Positions 59,879 to 63,336 of a stretch of 63,336 nucleotides of DNA are shown here, one piece after another. Position numbers and translations under genes: made by a program. Within the stretch, counting starts at the first letter, position 1. Every line of letters begins with the position of its first letter. The notes below the pieces were generated by a model. The model was not told the origin of the DNA, made no database searches, and saw nothing but the letters and a program-made list of their open reading frames with translations. Source of the DNA: Methylophaga sp. (GTDB taxonomy: Bacteria > Pseudomonadota > Gammaproteobacteria > Nitrosococcales > Methylophagaceae); NCBI GenBank assembly GCA_002696735.1, contig NZSL01000002.1, forward strand, positions 1 to 63,336, in the 5' to 3' direction.

Positions 59879-60835
59879 TCAAGCATTATCGGATGTAGCC
59901 AGCTTGTAACGTATAAAATCCAATACCTGTTGTTCTGGTAAATCTGTACTGCTGTCAAACCAGACACCATCTTTTTGAGCTCTTAACCAGGTCAGCTGAC
60001 GTTTCGCCATTTGCCTTGTAGCAATAATTGCTTTTTCAATAAAGGTGGCTTCGTCATACTCTCCGCGCAGAAAAGACCATGCCTGTCGGTAGCCTACAGC
60101 CCGAATTGATGGCAATGCTGGATGCAGATCTTCACGCCGATACAGTTTTCTGACTTCATCAATAAATCCAGCTTGCATCATTGTTTCGTATCTTTTGGCG
60201 ATTCGTTGATGCAGAATTTTTCGATCGAAAGGCGATAGAATTATTTTTATGACTTCATAGGGCAATAAAAAATCTGAATATTTGGTTAATTCAGTTAATG
60301 ATTTCCCAGAAATCTCATAAACTTCCAAGGCACGTAATAATCTTTGAGGATCATTATTATGAATACGTTTTGCCGAAACAGGATCTATTTTGGCCAGTCG
60401 ATCATGCAAATACGGCAAGCCAAATTGCTGAAGCTCATTCGCCAGTTTTGATCGGACTTGTGCGTCAGCTTCTGGTAACTCTGCAATGCCATATTGCAAC
60501 GTTTTAAAATACAGCATCGTCCCGCCAACCAGTAACGGAACTTTTCCCCGCTGGGTAATATCATCCATTAACGCCAACGCATCCTGACGAAATCTTCCCG
60601 CAGAATAAGCCTCTGTAGGATCAAGAATATTCACCAGATGATGAGGATACTTCTGCAACGTGAGTGCATCTGGCTTGGCTGTACCAATATCCATCTGCTT
60701 GTAAACAAGAGCAGAATCAACACTGATAATTTCTACGGGAAGATTCTGAGCAAGAAATATTGCCAGCTCTGTTTTACCTGCGGCCGTGGGCCCCATTAAA
60801 AAAATGGCTGGTGGCACAGCTTGGCCAGACAACAA
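59879..60835 (-). CDS. miaA: tRNA dimethylallyltransferase MiaA
   Basis: A 318-residue prenyltransferase. The P-loop is MGPTAAGKTELA (14-25); DSALVYKQMDIGTAKP and GGTMLYFKTLQYG are diagnostic. It isopentenylates A37 of tRNAs that read UNN codons. The start is a TTG (a second TTG is next to it) placed eight bases after the rho stop, with AAGGG at the rho end as ribosome site. mutL, the usual upstream gene, is absent. Confidence 0.94.
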   Translation of the reverse strand: MLSGQAVPPAIFLMGPTAAGKTELAIFLAQNLPVEIISVDSALVYKQMDIGTAKPDALTLQKYPHHLVNILDPTEAYSAGRFRQDALALMDDITQRGKVPLLVGGTMLYFKTLQYGIAELPEADAQVRSKLANELQQFGLPYLHDRLAKIDPVSAKRIHNNDPQRLLRALEVYEISGKSLTELTKYSDFLLPYEVIKIILSPFDRKILHQRIAKRYETMMQAGFIDEVRKLYRREDLHPALPSIRAVGYRQAWSFLRGEYDEATFIEKAIIATRQMAKRQLTWLRAQKDGVWFDSSTDLPEQQVLDFIRYKLATSDNA

Positions 60836-60843
60836 ATCGATAA

Positions 60844-62103
60844 TTACCCTTGCTTCATTGAGTCAAAAAACTCAACATTGGTTTTAGTCGATTTTAGCCT
60901 ATCCATCAGAAATTCCATTGCTTCAATGGGTTCCATTGGAGCCAGAATCTTACGTAAGATCCACAGCTTCTGAAGATCTTCTTCATTAGTCAGTAATTCT
61001 TCACGACGGGTACCGGAACGTGTGACATTAATCGCAGGATAAATACGACGGTCAGCCAATTTACGTTCAAGTAATACTTCCATATTACCGGTACCTTTAA
61101 ACTCTTCGAAAATAACCTCGTCCATACGTGAACCGGTTTCAATCAGAGCCGTTGCAATAATGGTTAAACTTCCACCTTCTTCAATATTTCGGGCCGCGCC
61201 AAAGAACCGTTTAGGACGTTGCAGCGCATTTGCATCGACACCACCAGTAAGGACCTTACCGGATGAAGGCGAGACTGTATTGTATGCACGCGCTAAACGG
61301 GTAATTGAATCTAACAGAATAACGACGTCATGCTTATGTTCTACAAGGCGCTTCGCTTTCTCAATGACCATTTCTGCAACTTGCACATGACGTGTTGCCG
61401 GTTCATCAAAGGTACTTGAGACAACCTCTCCTCTTACAGAACGCTGCATCTCGGTGACTTCTTCCGGACGTTCATCAATCAATAATACAATCAGATCGCT
61501 TTCAGGATAATTTGAGGCGATTGATTGAGCTATTGATTGCAAAATCATGGTCTTACCAGATTTTGGTGGCGCGACAACCAAACCACGTTGCCCTTTACCA
61601 ATTGGTGCAGCTAAATCGATAATACGAGCTGTCAAATCCTCAGTACTGCCATTGCCACGCTCAAGATTAAATCTTTCATTGGCAAACAATGGAGTGAGGT
61701 TTTCAAAGGGGACTTTGTTACGAGAGTTTTCTGGTTTTTCGTAGTTGATCTCATCAACTTTTACTAAAGCAAAATAACGTTCACTGTCTTTAGGTGGACG
61801 AATTTTACCTTTAATAGTATCGCCAGTTCTTAAGTGAAATCGGCGGATTTGGCTGGGTGAAACATATATATCATCTGGCCCAGCGACATAGGAGTCTTCG
61901 GGCGAACGTAAGAAGCCAAAACCATCCGGTAATAATTCTAAGACGCCCGTAGTGTAGACGTCATCGCCTTGTTTGGCATGTGCTTTAACAAGTGCAAATA
62001 TTAGTTCTTGTTTTCGATTGCGGGCAAGGCCCTCAAGATTCATGGATAGTGCAAGTTCCATTAATTCAGCAGCGGACTGCTTTTTCAGTTCTGTCAGATT
62101 CAT
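60844..62103 (-). CDS. rho: Transcription termination factor Rho
   Basis: A 419-residue hexameric helicase, the standard length. [18 protein letters not shown] starts the Rho N-terminal domain, [16 protein letters not shown] the RNA-binding cold-shock domain, [16 protein letters not shown] the P-loop, and [27 protein letters not shown] the Q/R loops. A 250-base leader precedes it. It is followed immediately by miaA. Confidence 0.97.
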   Translation of the reverse strand: MNLTELKKQSAAELMELALSMNLEGLARNRKQELIFALVKAHAKQGDDVYTTGVLELLPDGFGFLRSPEDSYVAGPDDIYVSPSQIRRFHLRTGDTIKGKIRPPKDSERYFALVKVDEINYEKPENSRNKVPFENLTPLFANERFNLERGNGSTEDLTARIIDLAAPIGKGQRGLVVAPPKSGKTMILQSIAQSIASNYPESDLIVLLIDERPEEVTEMQRSVRGEVVSSTFDEPATRHVQVAEMVIEKAKRLVEHKHDVVILLDSITRLARAYNTVSPSSGKVLTGGVDANALQRPKRFFGAARNIEEGGSLTIIATALIETGSRMDEVIFEEFKGTGNMEVLLERKLADRRIYPAINVTRSGTRREELLTNEEDLQKLWILRKILAPMEPIEAMEFLMDRLKSTKTNVEFFDSMKQG

Positions 62104-62353
62104 GTATTACCTAAAATGGGTTTTAAAATCAGGATTACCTTGGATGCGCGCGGAGAACGCGATTATGTGAAGTATGGGAGATTTAACCAGAAAATTGTCG
62201 GTAAGATTATCAGTAATTATTAAAACCGTCCAGCATTTTTAGGAAAAAACTCCCTAAATATAAAAAGACCCACGCAAATAGTCTCGTAATGAAACTTATA
62301 CTAGATTGGTTTTGTTCTAAATAGGTAAAATCAATTTTTCAAAGGTTCAATCA
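62104..62353. other. Divergent rho-slp intergenic region
   Basis: No gene is seen. It must hold the rho leader (minus) and the slp promoter (plus). TATACT about 55 bases before the slp ATG is a possible -10, without a convincing -35. A short imperfect hairpin TTTAGG/CCCTAAA lies near 62240-62262. Confidence 0.4.
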
Positions 62354-62917
62354 ATGAAACAGATGTCTGCATTTTTCGTGACAAGTTTTGTACTGGTTTT
62401 ACTGTCCGGTTGCAGTAATATCCCAAAGCAAATCTCGACCGCTCCAAGTAATGATCTACAACTTAATGAAATCCAGGGGCAGATTGAAAACTTTGCCAAT
62501 CAGGATGTTCGCTGGGGTGGCGAATTAGTGAGTGTAGAAAATAATAATGATGCTTCAATCCTGCAAATTGTTCAATATCCACTTAATCATTACGGTAAAC
62601 CAGTTACAAGTCAATCAAGTGCTGGTCGTTTTCTAGCAAGAACAACTGAATTTATTGATCCTGTTGTTTACAAAAAAGGGACGTTACTGACTTTTACCGG
62701 CACCTTAAATGGAATGGAGACAAGAAAAGTAGACCAGAAAGAGTTGATCATGCCTGTGCTAGAAGTTTCATCAATGTATAAGTGGCATCTGTATCAACCA
62801 ATTCAGCGAGATCCTTTTTATGATCCATTCTTTTATAACGGTTTTTATCCCTATAATGGATACTATAATAGGTATTGGCAATATCAACGATTTGGTTATC
62901 CTTACTATTACTGGTGA
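62354..62917 (+). CDS. Slp-family outer-membrane lipoprotein
   Basis: A 187-residue lipoprotein with lipobox LLSGC20. The core (about 35-145) matches the Slp family: VRWGGELVSVENN, LQIVQYPL, SSAGRFLART and VYKKGTLLTFTGTLNG. Slp proteins are starvation or stationary-phase lipoproteins of the outer membrane. The last 40 residues are extremely rich in Tyr, Phe and Trp (for example YNRYWQYQRFGYPYYYW). The gene stands divergent from rho. Confidence 0.87.
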   Translation: MKQMSAFFVTSFVLVLLSGCSNIPKQISTAPSNDLQLNEIQGQIENFANQDVRWGGELVSVENNNDASILQIVQYPLNHYGKPVTSQSSAGRFLARTTEFIDPVVYKKGTLLTFTGTLNGMETRKVDQKELIMPVLEVSSMYKWHLYQPIQRDPFYDPFFYNGFYPYNGYYNRYWQYQRFGYPYYYW

Positions 62918-63336
62918 ATAGATAACGTTGCTATGAAAGGTTTATTTTGTCTTACATCAAATAAAGTTTAGGAAGATCTCGTCTCATTAAACTGCGCCTT
63001 TTTTTATCTTCAAATGGCTAACTTTTAGCTCACGTGTATATCACTCAATAACTCTGATATCGACTTGGTGTTTTATATAAAAGCGCGACATTTATTCACA
63101 GGTATGTGATGTATGCCGATAACGCAGGAGCAGTTATCGGTGACCTACTTTATCAGCCACCTCCCTGTGGCTGCACCTACGGGCTCGCTTCGCTCATGCA
63201 AAACCGCTTATCTCCATGGACGGAGTGTATGCAAAATCCATGTCTGGAACATGGCTTGTCCCGGCGATAATGTCACATGGGGGGTCACATGCTCAGGCAG
63301 GATAATGCAAACCTTCAAGACAAAAAAAAGAGCCCA
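62918..63336. other. Gene-free, hairpin-rich right edge
   Basis: No credible reading frame is seen. From about 63100 the DNA becomes richer in G+C and holds several short inverted repeats: CCGATAAC/GTTATCGG (63117-63140 region), CAGCCAC/GTGGCTG (63155-63172 region), CTCCATGGACGGAG, and CCATG/CATGG (63238-63254 region). GTCACATG and GATAATG each occur twice between 63265 and 63307. The nature is unknown; an interspersed repeat or mobile-element remnant is possible. Confidence 0.5.

Overview
The window reads as a chromosomal stretch of a moderate-GC gammaproteobacterium. Support comes from the miaA-hfq-hflX-hflK-hflC-yjeT-hisZ-purA order, the pcnB-folK-panB-panC-panD order, the clpS-clpA pair and a Pseudomonas-like cobalamin operon. 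An aquatic or methylotroph-type lineage such as Methylophaga is my guess from general resemblance; the window holds no methylotrophy gene that would prove it. There are no tRNA or rRNA genes, insertion sequences, phage genes or CRISPR arrays. Most of the DNA is dense housekeeping sequence.

Left end (1-9120): a very acidic, repeat-rich, membrane-anchored protein runs off the left edge and directly follows a periplasmic von Willebrand factor A (VWA) protein. metZ and the vitamin B12 receptor btuB come next. All four genes are on the minus strand. btuB has a cobalamin riboswitch in its leader.

B12 block (9186-18253): a second, divergent cobalamin riboswitch leads a tightly overlapping plus-strand operon. 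It holds an unrecognised membrane protein followed by cobB, bluB, cbiB, cobC/D, cobQ, cobU, cobT, cobS and cobO. Together with BtuB, these genes give import, late synthesis and nucleotide-loop assembly of cobalamin. Corrin-ring genes are not in the window.

Middle (18620-41875): clpA, clpS, grxD, serB and ppa are on the minus strand, followed by a sulfite-exporter-like (TSUP) permease, a MATE exporter, an RNA pseudouridine synthase and a tautomerase. proS, a class I fumarase and several envelope proteins follow: CopD-like, lytic transglycosylase, YdcF-like, clan AA protease, DUF533 and a c-type-heme protein. Next come a P-type ATPase with a perfect FNR-type box upstream, a YeeZ-like reductase, YchJ and a two-domain acyltransferase resembling ornithine-lipid synthase OlsF.

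Right part (41495-62103): almost everything is on the minus strand. In transcription order it runs rho-miaA-hfq-hflX-hflK-hflC-DUF2065-hisZ-purA, then glyA-nrdR-ribD-ribE-ribBA-lpxB-rnhB, then pcnB-folK-deoxynucleoside kinase-panB-panC-panD. A single plus-strand dehydrogenase gene interrupts it.

Right edge: a Slp-family lipoprotein gene and about 420 bases of hairpin-rich DNA without a gene.

The items most worth following up are the VWA/acidic-repeat pair, the heme-motif protein with papain-like His and Cys motifs, the OlsF-like enzyme, the unknown B12-regulated membrane protein, and the structured right-edge DNA.
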